From positions 1 through 64,000 of the forward strand of contig NZ_WUEY01000014.1 of assembly GCF_010668395.1 (NCBI RefSeq): DNA of 64,000 nt. The letters are read 5' to 3'. Source of the stretch: Martinezella lusitana. Its GTDB lineage: Bacteria > Pseudomonadota > Alphaproteobacteria > Rhizobiales > Rhizobiaceae. Below are positions 16,598-24,944 of the stretch, in pieces (position 1 is the first letter of the stretch; each line of letters opens with the position of its first letter). The notes under the pieces are model-generated. The model made no database searches. It worked only from the letters and a program-made list of their open reading frames with translations, and had not been told where the DNA came from. A program made the translations under genes and the position numbers.

Positions 16598-17497
16598 TCA
16601 GAGCGATCTGCGCCATGCGCCCGGCGTCGTCCGCACGACACGGGTGAATACGCGCGTGAAGTGACTTTGATCCGCAAAACCGCAACCGATCGCTATTTCG
16701 GCGAGGGTCAGCGTCGTGGACCTCAGCAGGTCTTTGGCCAGCTCGCATCGCCGCAATACCATCCAATGGTGCGGCGCCACTCCGACCGACTGCTTGAACG
16801 CACGGGTGAAATGACGGGTGGACAAGCCACATTCACGCGCGAGCTGCGCCAATGGAATCTGCCCGGCAAGATTGGAGTCGATCATCTCCTTGGCTCGCCG
16901 TTCCATGCTCTTCGAAAGGCCTCCCGAGTTGCTGCCATCCCGAAGGCGGAGGTCGCCGTAGCGACCCGCGACATGCGTCGCCACGGCGAGCGTGATGTGA
17001 TCCAAAAAGAGCTGGCTGGCGTATTCGGGGTTTTCGAACGCGGGAAGGAGCGCGGCCGTCAGACCCGCGATGACCGGATCGTCGTTGGGACGGCCCTCGT
17101 GTGCGTCCAGCTCGCTGAAGCTTGCGGCCGGGATCTCTTCGGCAAGCGTATCGAACGCGGCTTTCGGCATGTAATACATGACGCAGTTCGACGTCTCGCG
17201 AACAAAGGCGATCGGGTTCGTTCGCAGATCGTAGATGGATGTTTGGCCGGAAAACAGGGGTAGCGCGCCGCTGCCGCGGCCATTGATCCATAGTTCATGC
17301 TCTATGCAATCCTCGACCTGAAAGGCCACCAGATACGCGTCCTCGCTTGGAATGGGAGAGGTGAGACTGGGTTTCTGACAACGGATGTGCGTGACGCCCA
17401 TCTCCGAGCGCTTCAGGCTTCTCGTGACGATCGCGGGGGCTCGCTCGAGTTGAAAATGATCCCCCAGCCTCTTCCCGTAGACACCCTGGCTCCGCAT
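16598..17497 (-). CDS. AraC-family transcriptional regulator (paralogue 4 of 4)
   Basis: A 299-residue regulator beginning MRSQGVYGKRLGDHFQLERAP at ATG 17497, preceded by GGAGGG; the longer open frame upstream is ignored. The ligand domain shows GVTHIRCQKPS, PSEDAYLVAFQVEDCIEHELW and SGQTSIYDLRTNPI. The DNA-binding part is intact (LAQLARECGLSTRHFTRAFKQSVGVAPHHW; LAEIAIGCGFADQSHFTRVFTRVVRTTPGAWRR). It is the first gene of a two-gene unit with AraC-3. Confidence 0.88.
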   Translation of the reverse strand: MRSQGVYGKRLGDHFQLERAPAIVTRSLKRSEMGVTHIRCQKPSLTSPIPSEDAYLVAFQVEDCIEHELWINGRGSGALPLFSGQTSIYDLRTNPIAFVRETSNCVMYYMPKAAFDTLAEEIPAASFSELDAHEGRPNDDPVIAGLTAALLPAFENPEYASQLFLDHITLAVATHVAGRYGDLRLRDGSNSGGLSKSMERRAKEMIDSNLAGQIPLAQLARECGLSTRHFTRAFKQSVGVAPHHWMVLRRCELAKDLLRSTTLTLAEIAIGCGFADQSHFTRVFTRVVRTTPGAWRRSL

Positions 17498-18008
17498 CCT
17501 AACCCTCCAGCCGCACGACTTCGGGTGAAGCGTGCCGAGATGTCTTGGTATCCTTTTGGCTACACCACTCGATGGGCAACCGGGCTCCTCCCAAACGTCC
17601 GACGCGGCACGCCATTTCAAGCGACCTCGGAATGCGAGCCGTATTGCCGGCGAACAGTCCGGTGTCGTTCCAGGATATCAGCGATGGCAGTACCCAGCGA
17701 AAGCTCGTCTGTCCGACCTGACGGATGATAAGGAAACCCGCGCAGCTTTGCCTGCACGATCCGGACGCACGTTGTACAATCTGGCCCAAAATCGGCGCTG
17801 TCGCGGCGAACTCGATCGAGGAGGCATTCTGCAACCCGCCAACATTTCCCCAGTTGCGCGGAGAGCAAGGCGATCTCCCGGCCTTTTCCAGCCTTCAGCC
17901 TCCGCATTTGGATAGGATAATCGGGACTCGTGGATCACCCGCCCCAATTTCAAGACCTAGGATTCGTCCCATGAATTCCTATCTCAGTCTTGCTGCTGGA
18001 GCTCCCCG
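17498..18008. other. Non-coding or decayed stretch
   Basis: About 510 bases in which every open frame is short, lacks a ribosome site and resembles nothing I know. The start holds the promoter of AraC-4 on the minus strand. No direct or inverted repeats marking a mobile element were noticed. Confidence 0.4.
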
Positions 18009-18185
18009 ATGAACGACGTAACGACCGACCTGTTTTCCAACCCCTTGATTGAAATCCTTCCGCCAGAGCGCGATGACAAGCCTTCCGGACCGGGGATGAC
18101 ATGCCTGTGCTGTCGACGCAGCCGATCCCGGTCGGCGATGGACGAAGACGGTTGCGGGATTTGCGACGAATGCCTTCTCCCCTGA
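18009..18185 (+). CDS. Small cysteine-rich zinc-ribbon-like protein
   Basis: A 58-residue frame starting MNDVTTDLFSNPLIEILPPE. The second half carries a knuckle-like cluster, TCLCCRRSRSRSAMDEDGCG followed by ICDECLLP, which could bind one zinc through four of its cysteines. Its stop overlaps the next start (TGATG at 18183-18187), the strongest evidence that it is translated. No clear ribosome site precedes it. Function unknown. Confidence 0.55.
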   Translation: MNDVTTDLFSNPLIEILPPERDDKPSGPGMTCLCCRRSRSRSAMDEDGCGICDECLLP

Positions 18186-18547
18186 TGACATTGCCACAGG
18201 ATTTCCGCGAGTTTCGGCATGCGCTCGCGCGGCTGCCCGACGGCTACTCCGAAGGCCATTTTAACGGGCGGCGCTGGGGTGTCACCGTCAAGCGGTCCGC
18301 GGACGGCCGCCGCGCTTGGCTGTTTGCCGAGGAGCTCGGAGGAAGCGACATCGTCAGCTTCAACTGGTATTCCCCGCATCAAGGGAGCAATGCTCTCAAG
18401 CCTTGCGAGATGTCTTCGTCCAAGGTCATCGAGTTTGTTGTTGCGTTCAAGCCCGGGGCCGAAGTTGGTCAGGAACCAGTCGGCAATCCGCGACAGCATT
18501 CTCCTCGCGAACACGATGCGCCAGGCCAAATCGAGAAAACCGTGTAG
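18185..18547 (+). CDS. Small conserved-looking protein of unknown function
   Basis: A 120-residue protein coupled to the upstream Cys-rich gene by a TGATG overlap. The first 90 residues look like a compact domain (FREFRHALARLPDGYSEGHF, GRRWGVTVKRSADGRRAWLF, AEELGGSDIVSFNWY, LKPCEMSSSKVIEFVVAF). I recall similar small proteins in rhizobial accessory regions but know no function for them. The last 30 residues are low-complexity and do not look like part of the domain, so the 3' end may have been altered by a frameshift or recombination. Confidence 0.6.
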   Translation: MTLPQDFREFRHALARLPDGYSEGHFNGRRWGVTVKRSADGRRAWLFAEELGGSDIVSFNWYSPHQGSNALKPCEMSSSKVIEFVVAFKPGAEVGQEPVGNPRQHSPREHDAPGQIEKTV

Positions 18548-18726
18548 CATTGGCTGCGGCAAGTCGCATTCCTCCAGCAAAACGCCAAAGACGCGCTTTC
18601 TCGTCACAAAGCTTCCTGAGTTCCCATAGTGTTCAGCCTCGCCGACGGTCTCCTGTGAGAATCAACTCGCGAAGACCGCCCAAAAGCTGAAAGTTTTGGT
18701 GCGGCGTGAAGGAATAGGTGCGCGCG

Positions 18727-19404
18727 TCACGCCGCCAGCGATTTCAATTCCGATGGCGCATCGATGAGGAGGTCTGCGCCGGCAAGTTCGAGTTCCTGTC
18801 GGCTGCCATAGCCCCAAAGAACGCCGACGGCCCGCATCCGGTTCGCATGCGCTCCGACGATGTCGAATTTTCGATCGCCGATCATCAGGCAGGCTTCCGC
18901 GTCCAAGCCGGCATCCTTGAGAATATGGGCCAGCAGTTCGGGCTTATGGTCCAGACCGGCTCCGGGCACTGAGCCATATACGCCCTGGAAAAGGCCCGAC
19001 AATCCGTGATTGTCGAGAATGCGCTGCGCGAAACTCTGCCGTTTGGATGTCGCCAGCAAAAGGCGAGTGCCCCGGGAATGCAGCTCGACGAGTGCTTCCC
19101 GAATACCATGGTAAAGTTCGCTCAGCAGGAGGCCGCGAGTTCCGTAGTCGGATCGATAGGCATCGACGGCTTCGGCGACGCGATCATCGCCAAAAGAGCG
19201 CAGAAGGTATCGCATCACATCCTCGATCGGAGGGCCGATGATCGCGGTGATATCCATTTCCGGGTCCGTTTCATGGCCGAGCGCCCGCAGCGCCGCGCGG
19301 CAGCTTGAAAGGATGCCTGGTTGCGAATCGACCAACGTACCATCGAGATCGAGCAGGAGGTTGGAAGCGGCGTAGGACACAGGGATCTCGCTTTCTGCTG
19401 GCAT
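18727..19404 (-). CDS. HAD-superfamily phosphatase, phosphoglycolate-phosphatase type
   Basis: A 225-residue hydrolase. Motif I is LLLDLDGTLVDSQ, with the nucleophile Asp in DLDGT; motif II is the threonine/serine in LLLATSKRQ; motif III is the lysine in DHKPELLAHIL; motif IV is MIGDRKFDIVGAHAN. The helical cap between motifs I and II identifies subfamily I. ATG 19404 is chosen over the TTG at 19416. The substrate could be phosphoglycolate or another small phosphate ester. It is divergent from the amide operon. Confidence 0.85.
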   Translation of the reverse strand: MPAESEIPVSYAASNLLLDLDGTLVDSQPGILSSCRAALRALGHETDPEMDITAIIGPPIEDVMRYLLRSFGDDRVAEAVDAYRSDYGTRGLLLSELYHGIREALVELHSRGTRLLLATSKRQSFAQRILDNHGLSGLFQGVYGSVPGAGLDHKPELLAHILKDAGLDAEACLMIGDRKFDIVGAHANRMRAVGVLWGYGSRQELELAGADLLIDAPSELKSLAA

Positions 19405-19582
19405 GGCTTGATACAAATGCGGACGTCTGCGGCGCGGTCAAAGGCAACGACTCCACGCCCGCTTGTGTGCATAACCCATACCCTCTTGTGTTGCACGCCA
19501 ATCTCGTGCGAGAGCCCTCATCGACGTTTGATCAAATCTCGCGCCGTCCGACAGGGGCCTGAACTTAAGAGCGGCTTCCGAC

Positions 19583-19612
19583 TTGACAAACCTAAAATGA
19601 CCGTATTTTAAT
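19583..19612 (+). promoter_or_regulatory. Candidate sigma70-type promoter of the amide operon
   Basis: A perfect -35 element TTGACA (19583-19588) is followed by an AT-rich -10 region TATTTTAAT (19604-19612). Depending on the -10 chosen, the spacer is 15 to 18 bases. Transcription would start near 19620 and give a leader of about 120 bases before the first gene. Confidence 0.5.
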
Positions 19613-19615
19613 CAC

Positions 19616-19668
19616 GCTCAAGATATGAGCAGATTTGCTCGGTCTTGACATGACTTCGCTTGTCGAAG
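19616..19668 (+). ncRNA. Leader RNA with small stem-loops, candidate ANTAR target
   Basis: Three short hairpins can form in the leader: GCTCA/TGAGC (19616-19630), GAGCA/TGCTC (19627-19640) and CTTCG/CGAAG (19654-19668). The first two share bases and exclude each other. ANTAR proteins bind paired small hairpins just before or overlapping a terminator; the location fits, but I cannot assign the exact hexanucleotide-loop motif by eye. Confidence 0.45.
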
Positions 19669-19679
19669 GGCAATAGCGC

Positions 19680-19729
19680 CCCACAACGCCCCGGTTTCCG
19701 GGATCCGCGTTGTGGGATTTTTTATTTTT
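19680..19729 (+). terminator. Intrinsic terminator (attenuator) just upstream of the AmiC-like gene
   Basis: A perfect 10-base-pair stem CCCACAACGC/GCGTTGTGGG (19680-19689 and 19707-19716) encloses a second stem CCCGG/CCGGG (19690-19702), then A, six T, A and five T. It ends only 10 bases before the ATG at 19739, between the likely promoter and the operon. That position makes it a regulatory attenuator, not an end-of-gene signal. Confidence 0.88.
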
Positions 19730-19738
19730 GGGGTTTCG

Positions 19739-20875
19739 ATGCAAGACGTCGTGAAAATCGGCATTCTCTACTCGACCACCGGGCCATATGGTTCGTTGGG
19801 ACGCGAGGCCCGGCTGGGCGCCGAATTCGCACTCCACGACTACCAGCGGAATGGCGGCGACAAGGCGGAACTCGTCTTCTTCAATCCGCACGCGGACCTC
19901 TCCGCCTATCTCGAGGGCGCACGAAGCCTCATGCGTGACAGCGGCTGCCGGCACATCGTCGGCACGATCACCTCGGCGGCGCGCAAGGAAGTCATTCCGC
20001 TTGTCGAGAAGCACGATGGCCTGCTCTGGTACATGTGTCCCTACGAGGGTTTCGAGGCCAACGAAAACGTCATCTATATCGGCGCTTGTCCCAACCAGCA
20101 TCTGATCCCGCTGTTCGAGCATCTGATCCCGCGCCACGGGTCGAGGCCCTATCTCGTCGGGGCGAACTACGTCTGGGGCTGGGAGATGAACCGGCTCGCC
20201 CGCGAGCTGATCGTCAATGCCGGCGGAACCATCCTGGGCGAGCGCTACCTGCCGCTCGAAGAGACGGCCGTCGAACGCATCGTCGCCGACATTGCGGAAA
20301 AGCGGCCAAGCTTCATCCTCAACAATCTGATCGGTCCGTCGAGCTACGCGTTCCTGGCGGCGATCAGCGAGCTTGCCAAGCGTGACCCGGCATTCCTGCC
20401 GGAAAACTGCCCGGTTGCCAGCTGCGATCTTACGGAATGCGAACTGGCGGATATTGCCGGCGGGGCCGTCGGCCAGCTTTCGGCGCTCTCCTATTTCGAT
20501 GGCTTGAACACCAGCGAGAACCTTGCCTTCAAATCCCGCCTGAAAGCATGGCGCCCGCAGACCGGCAAGGTCTCCACCATGTTTGCCAGCTCCTATACGG
20601 CGGTCGCCCTTTGCATCGCGGCGATCGAAGCCTGCGGCAACGACGATCCCGTCATGGTCAGGCAGGAAATCGTCTCGCGCTCCTGGCCGTCGGTGCTTGG
20701 CGATCTCGTTGTCGATCCGACGACCAACCATGCCGCCTTGCCCTTCTATCTCGGCCGCATCAATTCGCAGCTTGGGTTCGATCTCATCGCGGCGGAACCG
20801 GCCATCCCCGCCGACCCCTATCTGATCACGAGCAGGCAGAAGCCCGCTCGGCACCTTCGCGTGGTGCAATCATGA
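19739..20875 (+). CDS. amiC: AmiC-like amide-sensing negative regulator (periplasmic-binding fold, cytoplasmic)
   Basis: A 378-residue protein with the type I periplasmic-binding fold of AmiC and branched-chain amino-acid receptors (VKIGILYSTTGPYGSLGREA; ILVEK-like middle; GANYVWGWEMNRLARELI; SSYTAVALCIAAIEAC). It starts directly with the first beta strand and has no signal peptide, so it acts in the cytoplasm. In Pseudomonas, AmiC holds the antiterminator AmiR inactive until an amide binds. Here it overlaps an AmiR-like gene by four bases (ATGA) and follows an attenuator. ATG 19739 is favoured over an in-frame upstream start that lies inside the terminator. Confidence 0.85.
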   Translation: MQDVVKIGILYSTTGPYGSLGREARLGAEFALHDYQRNGGDKAELVFFNPHADLSAYLEGARSLMRDSGCRHIVGTITSAARKEVIPLVEKHDGLLWYMCPYEGFEANENVIYIGACPNQHLIPLFEHLIPRHGSRPYLVGANYVWGWEMNRLARELIVNAGGTILGERYLPLEETAVERIVADIAEKRPSFILNNLIGPSSYAFLAAISELAKRDPAFLPENCPVASCDLTECELADIAGGAVGQLSALSYFDGLNTSENLAFKSRLKAWRPQTGKVSTMFASSYTAVALCIAAIEACGNDDPVMVRQEIVSRSWPSVLGDLVVDPTTNHAALPFYLGRINSQLGFDLIAAEPAIPADPYLITSRQKPARHLRVVQS

Positions 20876-21453
20876 ACGGCACGCCCAATTTCGCCGGATG
20901 GCGCGTCACGATCCTTGCGGAGGACGACACCAATACCGAGAGACTGAACCGCCAGCTCATCGTCCTCGGCATGCGGGTGACCCGCCAATGGAAGCCGATA
21001 ATCGTGAGCGAGCTGCCCGATCTCGTCATGGTCGACGTCGATCGCGGATGGGACGAGCTGATCCCGTGGAGCGGCGACAAGCCGCTCAGGCCCGTCGTCG
21101 CCATTCTCGGCTCGGAAGCCCCGGGCCGTATCGCCTGGGCCTTGCGCCAGGGGGCGGGCGCAATCATTCCAAAGCCCGTGGTGGCGTCCGCCGTTTTCCC
21201 CGCGCTGGTGCTGGCGGTGTCCATTCACGAGGAGCGGATCAAGGCGGCGGGGCGGATCGCGCATCTGGAGGAGCGGTTGAAGCTCAGGCCTGTCGTCTTT
21301 TCGGCAGTCGAGAGGCTGAAGGCCGAGCGCCAGATCGACGATGAATGCGCCTATGCCATCCTCAGAAACTGCGCCATGCGCCGGCGTCTTCCGGTGGAAC
21401 AAATCGCCGCCTTCTTCCTGGTCGGCTCAGAAACACTGTCCGAGGTCGGCTGA
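20872..21453 (+). CDS. amiR: AmiR-like ANTAR-domain transcription antiterminator
   Basis: A 193-residue protein: an N-terminal pseudo-receiver (about 1-125, RVTILAEDDTNTERLNRQLI), a coiled-coil linker (EERIKAAGRIAHLEERLKLR), and a C-terminal ANTAR RNA-binding domain (FSAVERLKAERQIDDECAYA followed by ILRNCAMRRRLPVEQIA). ANTAR proteins bind leader RNA and stop a terminator forming. The receiver lacks the normal phosphorylation motif context, as in AmiR, where control is by AmiC sequestration. It is translationally coupled to both neighbours (ATGA before, TGATG after). Its probable target is the attenuator at 19680-19729. Confidence 0.88.
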   Translation: MNGTPNFAGWRVTILAEDDTNTERLNRQLIVLGMRVTRQWKPIIVSELPDLVMVDVDRGWDELIPWSGDKPLRPVVAILGSEAPGRIAWALRQGAGAIIPKPVVASAVFPALVLAVSIHEERIKAAGRIAHLEERLKLRPVVFSAVERLKAERQIDDECAYAILRNCAMRRRLPVEQIAAFFLVGSETLSEVG

Positions 21454-22301
21454 TGCGGGTACTCAAGGAACTTTGCCGGCAACCTGCGGGGTTGTTCGGC
21501 CTCGTCATCGTCGTGGCTGTCGTGGCCATGGCGATTGCCGCGCCGTGGCTCGCGCCCTTCGACCCTGACAACCAGATGTTCGACGGCCTGACCCTCGAGG
21601 GTGCGCCCATGCCGCCGGGCGGCCAGTTTCTGCTCGGGACGGATACGCTCGGGCGCGACCTGTTTTCGCGACTGCTGTTCGGTGCAAGGACATCGCTGGT
21701 GATCGGCCTGGTCGCCAATGGCGTCGCCGTCACGATCGGCCTCTTCGTCGGCGTCATGGCCGGCTATCTGCGCGGCTGGGCAGGCAGTCTGCTGATGCGC
21801 TTCACCGATCTCATGATGGCGTTTCCGGCGCTGCTGCTCGCCATCGTGCTTGCGGCAATCCTGAAGCCCAGCCTGTGGATCGTCGCCATGGTCATCGCGC
21901 TGGTGAACTGGGTGCAGGTGGCGCGGATCGTCTATACCGAGACGCGCGCGCTGGTGGAGCGGGATTTCATCATGGCCGAACGCGCGCTTGGCGCCGGCCA
22001 TGCCCGCATCGTCGTCCTCCACATCCTGCCGCATCTGCTGCCGACGGCCATCGTCTGGGGAACGCTCGGCATTGCAACCACCGTTCTGCTCGAGGCGACG
22101 CTTTCCTTTCTGGGGGTCGGCGTCCAGCCGCCGCAGCCATCCTGGGGCAACATCATTTTCGAAAGCCAGAGCTACTTCCAGGCGGCCCCCTGGCTGGTCT
22201 TCTTCCCCGGCGCCATCATCCTGCTGACCGCCCTTGCGTTCAACCTCGTCGGCGATGCGCTGCGTGACATCCTCGATCCGACCCAGAGAGGCAGGGGCTG
22301 A
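21453..22301 (+). CDS. Peptide/nickel-family ABC permease, DppC type
   Basis: A 282-residue inner-membrane permease with about six helices. The N-terminal pattern LFGLVIVVAVVAMAIAAPWLAPFDP, followed by LLGTDTLGRDLFSRLLFGARTSL, is the DppC/OppC hallmark. The cytoplasmic EAA loop is ERALGAGHARIVVLHILPHLLP. It is coupled to the antiterminator by TGATG at 21451-21455 and to the next permease by TGATG. It forms the channel with the 22301 permease. Confidence 0.9.
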   Translation: MRVLKELCRQPAGLFGLVIVVAVVAMAIAAPWLAPFDPDNQMFDGLTLEGAPMPPGGQFLLGTDTLGRDLFSRLLFGARTSLVIGLVANGVAVTIGLFVGVMAGYLRGWAGSLLMRFTDLMMAFPALLLAIVLAAILKPSLWIVAMVIALVNWVQVARIVYTETRALVERDFIMAERALGAGHARIVVLHILPHLLPTAIVWGTLGIATTVLLEATLSFLGVGVQPPQPSWGNIIFESQSYFQAAPWLVFFPGAIILLTALAFNLVGDALRDILDPTQRGRG

Positions 22302-23221
22302 TGCTGAACGTTCTCATCAGGCGTCTCGTCCAGTCGGCGCTCATCCTGCTCGGCGTCGCCGCCATCACCTTCATCCTGCTGTATGCCCTGCCGGCCGACC
22401 CGGCCCGCATGATCGCCGGCCGCAGCGCCACGGCGCAGACGGTGGACAATATCCGCCGCGAACTCGGCCTGGACCAATCGTTGCCGACGCAGTTCCTGCA
22501 CTATCTCAACGGCTTGCTGCATGGCGATCTCGGCCGGTCCTACGCACAGAAGACGCAGGTGATGACGCTGATCCTGGCGCGGTTGCCTGCCACGATCACC
22601 TTGATGGCAGCTGGCATCTTCGTCGAAGTGCTGCTCGGCCTGACGCTCGGCATCATCGCGGCGCTCGATCGCGGCGGCCCGACCGATCGTCTGGTGATGG
22701 CGTCCGCTTTCGTTGGCGTATCGGCGCCGCAGTTCGTCGTGGCTCTTCTCCTGCTTTATCTGTTCGCGGCGACACTCGGCTGGTTTCCGATGAGCGGCTA
22801 CGGCAGTTTCTCGAATATCGTTCTGCCCGCCGCCACGCTCGGCCTTCTCGGCGCCGGCTGGTATGCCCGCATGGTCCGCTCCGCCATGATCGACGTGCTG
22901 AACCAGGATTTCATCCGCACGGCGCGCGCCAAGGGTCTGTCCGGGCGGCGTATCATCCTGCGCCATGCCCTGCCCAACGCCATCCTGCCGATCATCGCCA
23001 TGATCGGCATCGACATCGGGCAGTTCATGGGCGGCGTGGTGGTGGTGGAGGCAGTCTACGGCTGGCCCGGCATCGGGCAGCTGGCCTGGCAGGCGATCCA
23101 GCAGGTCGACATCCCGATCATCATGGGGGTCACGCTGACCTCCGCCCTCGCCATCATCCTCGGCAATCTCGCGGCCGATCTCATCACGCCGCTGATCGAT
23201 CCACGTATCCGCTCGCACTGA
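22301..23221 (+). CDS. Peptide/nickel-family ABC permease, DppB type
   Basis: A 306-residue permease starting MLNVLIRRLVQSALILLGVAAITF, the DppB/OppB N-terminus. The periplasmic segment LGLDQSLPTQFLHYLNGLLHGDLGRSY and the EAA motif ARAKGLSGRRIILRHALPNAILP are clear. The C-terminus (LGNLAADLITPLIDPRIRSH) is complete. It pairs with the DppC-type permease. The order C before B is the reverse of most dpp operons. Confidence 0.9.
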   Translation: MLNVLIRRLVQSALILLGVAAITFILLYALPADPARMIAGRSATAQTVDNIRRELGLDQSLPTQFLHYLNGLLHGDLGRSYAQKTQVMTLILARLPATITLMAAGIFVEVLLGLTLGIIAALDRGGPTDRLVMASAFVGVSAPQFVVALLLLYLFAATLGWFPMSGYGSFSNIVLPAATLGLLGAGWYARMVRSAMIDVLNQDFIRTARAKGLSGRRIILRHALPNAILPIIAMIGIDIGQFMGGVVVVEAVYGWPGIGQLAWQAIQQVDIPIIMGVTLTSALAIILGNLAADLITPLIDPRIRSH

Positions 23222-23247
23222 ACCACACGAAAAAGGGGAACTGACCT

Positions 23248-24867
23248 ATGTTCAAAAGCTGGTTACTCAGAACGACGACAGCTGCCATGCTGGCCTTCAT
23301 GCCGCTGGCAGCCCATGCCGCCGATCAGCCGACGCAAGGCGGCGACATCATCGTCACCTACAAGGACGACATCACGACGCTCGATCCGGCGATCGGCTAC
23401 GACTGGGTGAACTGGTCGATGATCAAGAGCCTGTTTTCCCGGTTGATGGATTATGAGCCGGGCACGGCGAAGCTGGTTCCGTCGCTTGCCGAGAGCTTCA
23501 CCGTCTCGCCGGACGGCCAGACCTACACCTTCAAGTTGCGCAAGGGCGTGAAGTTCTCGAACGGCCGCGAGGTTGTCGCCTCCGACGTCAAGTATTCGAT
23601 CGAGCGTGCGGTCAATCCGAAGACGCAGGGGCCCGGCGCCGGCTTCTTCGGCGCGATCAAGGGCTATGACGACATGTCGGCCGGCAAGGCCGACAATCTT
23701 CCCGGCATCGAAGCGCCGGACGAGAGCACCGTCGTCTTTCATCTGAGCCGCCCGGATGCGACGTTCCTGCATGTGCTGGCGATCAACTTTGCCTCGGTCG
23801 TGCCGAAGGAAGCCGTGGACGCTGCGAACGGCGATTTCGGCAAGCATCCGGTTGGCTCGGGCACCTTCATCCTCAAGGACTGGACCATCGGCCAGAAGCT
23901 CGTCTTCGAACGCAACAAGGACTATTTCGTCAAGGACGTCCCGCATATCGACAACTTCACCGTAGAAGTGGGCCAGGAGCCGCTGGTTGCGTTGCTGCGC
24001 CTGCAGAAGGGCGAGGTCGATATCGTCGGCGATGGCATTCCGCCGGCGAAGTTCCTGGAAATCAAGAATTCGCCTGATGGCGCGAAGATGATCGTCGATG
24101 GAGAGCAGCTTCACACCGGCTACATCACGCTCAATACCAAGGTGAAGCCGTTCGACAATCTGAAGGTCCGCGAAGCGGTCAACATGGCTGTCAACAAGGA
24201 CCGCATCACGCGTATCCTGAATGGCCGGGCAACGCCCGCAAACCAGATCCTGCCGCCGCTGATGCCGGGATACGACAAGTCTTTCCCGGGTTTTGCCTAT
24301 GATGTGAAGAAGGCGAAGGCGCTGCTGGCCGAGGCCGGCTATGCCGACGGCTTCTCGACCGTGCTCTACTCGACCAACACCGATCCGCAGCCGCGCATCG
24401 CCCAGTCGATCCAGCAGGATCTGGCGGCAATCGGCATCAAGGCCGAGGTTCGTGCTCTTGCACAGGCCAACGTCATCGCTGCCGGCGGCACCGAAGGCGA
24501 AGCGCCGATGATCTGGTCGGGCGGCATGGCCTGGATCGCCGACTTCCCGGATCCGTCCAACTTCTATGGTCCGATCCTGGGTTGCTCCGGCGCGGTTCCC
24601 GGCGGCTGGAACTGGTCGTGGTACTGCAACAAGGCGCTGGACGAGCGCGCCGTCGCAGCCGACTCCATGTCCGATCCGGCCAAGGTGGCCGAGCGTCAGG
24701 CGGCCTGGGGCAAGATCTTCACCGACATCATGGCGGATGCGCCATGGGTGCCTGTCATCAACGAGCGGCGCGTCGTCGCAAAATCGCCGCGCATGGGCGG
24801 CGCTGACAGCATCTACGTCGATCCTACCCGCGTCATCAACTACGACGCGATCTTCGTGAAGCAGTAA
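23248..24867 (+). CDS. ABC transporter substrate-binding protein, family 5 (DppA-like)
   Basis: A 539-residue periplasmic protein with a signal peptide (about 1-24, ending MPLAAHA). The family 5 signatures are present: TLDPAIGYDW, LVPSLAESFTVSPDGQTYTFKLRKGVKFSNGREVVASDV near the start, and ADGFSTVLYSTNTDPQPRIAQ later. It binds the substrate for the permeases encoded just upstream. Because the operon encodes an amide sensor and an amidase, an amide or short peptide amide is a likely ligand; that is inference. Confidence 0.9.
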   Translation: MFKSWLLRTTTAAMLAFMPLAAHAADQPTQGGDIIVTYKDDITTLDPAIGYDWVNWSMIKSLFSRLMDYEPGTAKLVPSLAESFTVSPDGQTYTFKLRKGVKFSNGREVVASDVKYSIERAVNPKTQGPGAGFFGAIKGYDDMSAGKADNLPGIEAPDESTVVFHLSRPDATFLHVLAINFASVVPKEAVDAANGDFGKHPVGSGTFILKDWTIGQKLVFERNKDYFVKDVPHIDNFTVEVGQEPLVALLRLQKGEVDIVGDGIPPAKFLEIKNSPDGAKMIVDGEQLHTGYITLNTKVKPFDNLKVREAVNMAVNKDRITRILNGRATPANQILPPLMPGYDKSFPGFAYDVKKAKALLAEAGYADGFSTVLYSTNTDPQPRIAQSIQQDLAAIGIKAEVRALAQANVIAAGGTEGEAPMIWSGGMAWIADFPDPSNFYGPILGCSGAVPGGWNWSWYCNKALDERAVAADSMSDPAKVAERQAAWGKIFTDIMADAPWVPVINERRVVAKSPRMGGADSIYVDPTRVINYDAIFVKQ

Positions 24868-24881
24868 ACTCGATCAACGAA

Positions 24882-24910
24882 CCCGCTCCCTCGAACTCCG
24901 AGGGGGCGGG
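24882..24910 (+). other. Intercistronic stem-loop after the binding-protein gene
   Basis: CCCGCTCCCTCG pairs with CGAGGGGGCGGG around a five-base loop, giving a GC-rich hairpin of about 12 pairs with one wobble, with no T-run. Such hairpins after binding-protein genes usually protect the upstream message and raise its level relative to downstream genes. Confidence 0.65.
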
Positions 24911-24944
24911 ATGGCAATCAGCGGATTTGACCCCGGAGACCCTC

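Noticed and set aside
17498..18727. Possible insertion-sequence or transposase remains in the sparse zone
   Set aside because: No terminal inverted repeats, target duplications or transposase motifs were found by eye; long minus-strand frames here look like shadows.
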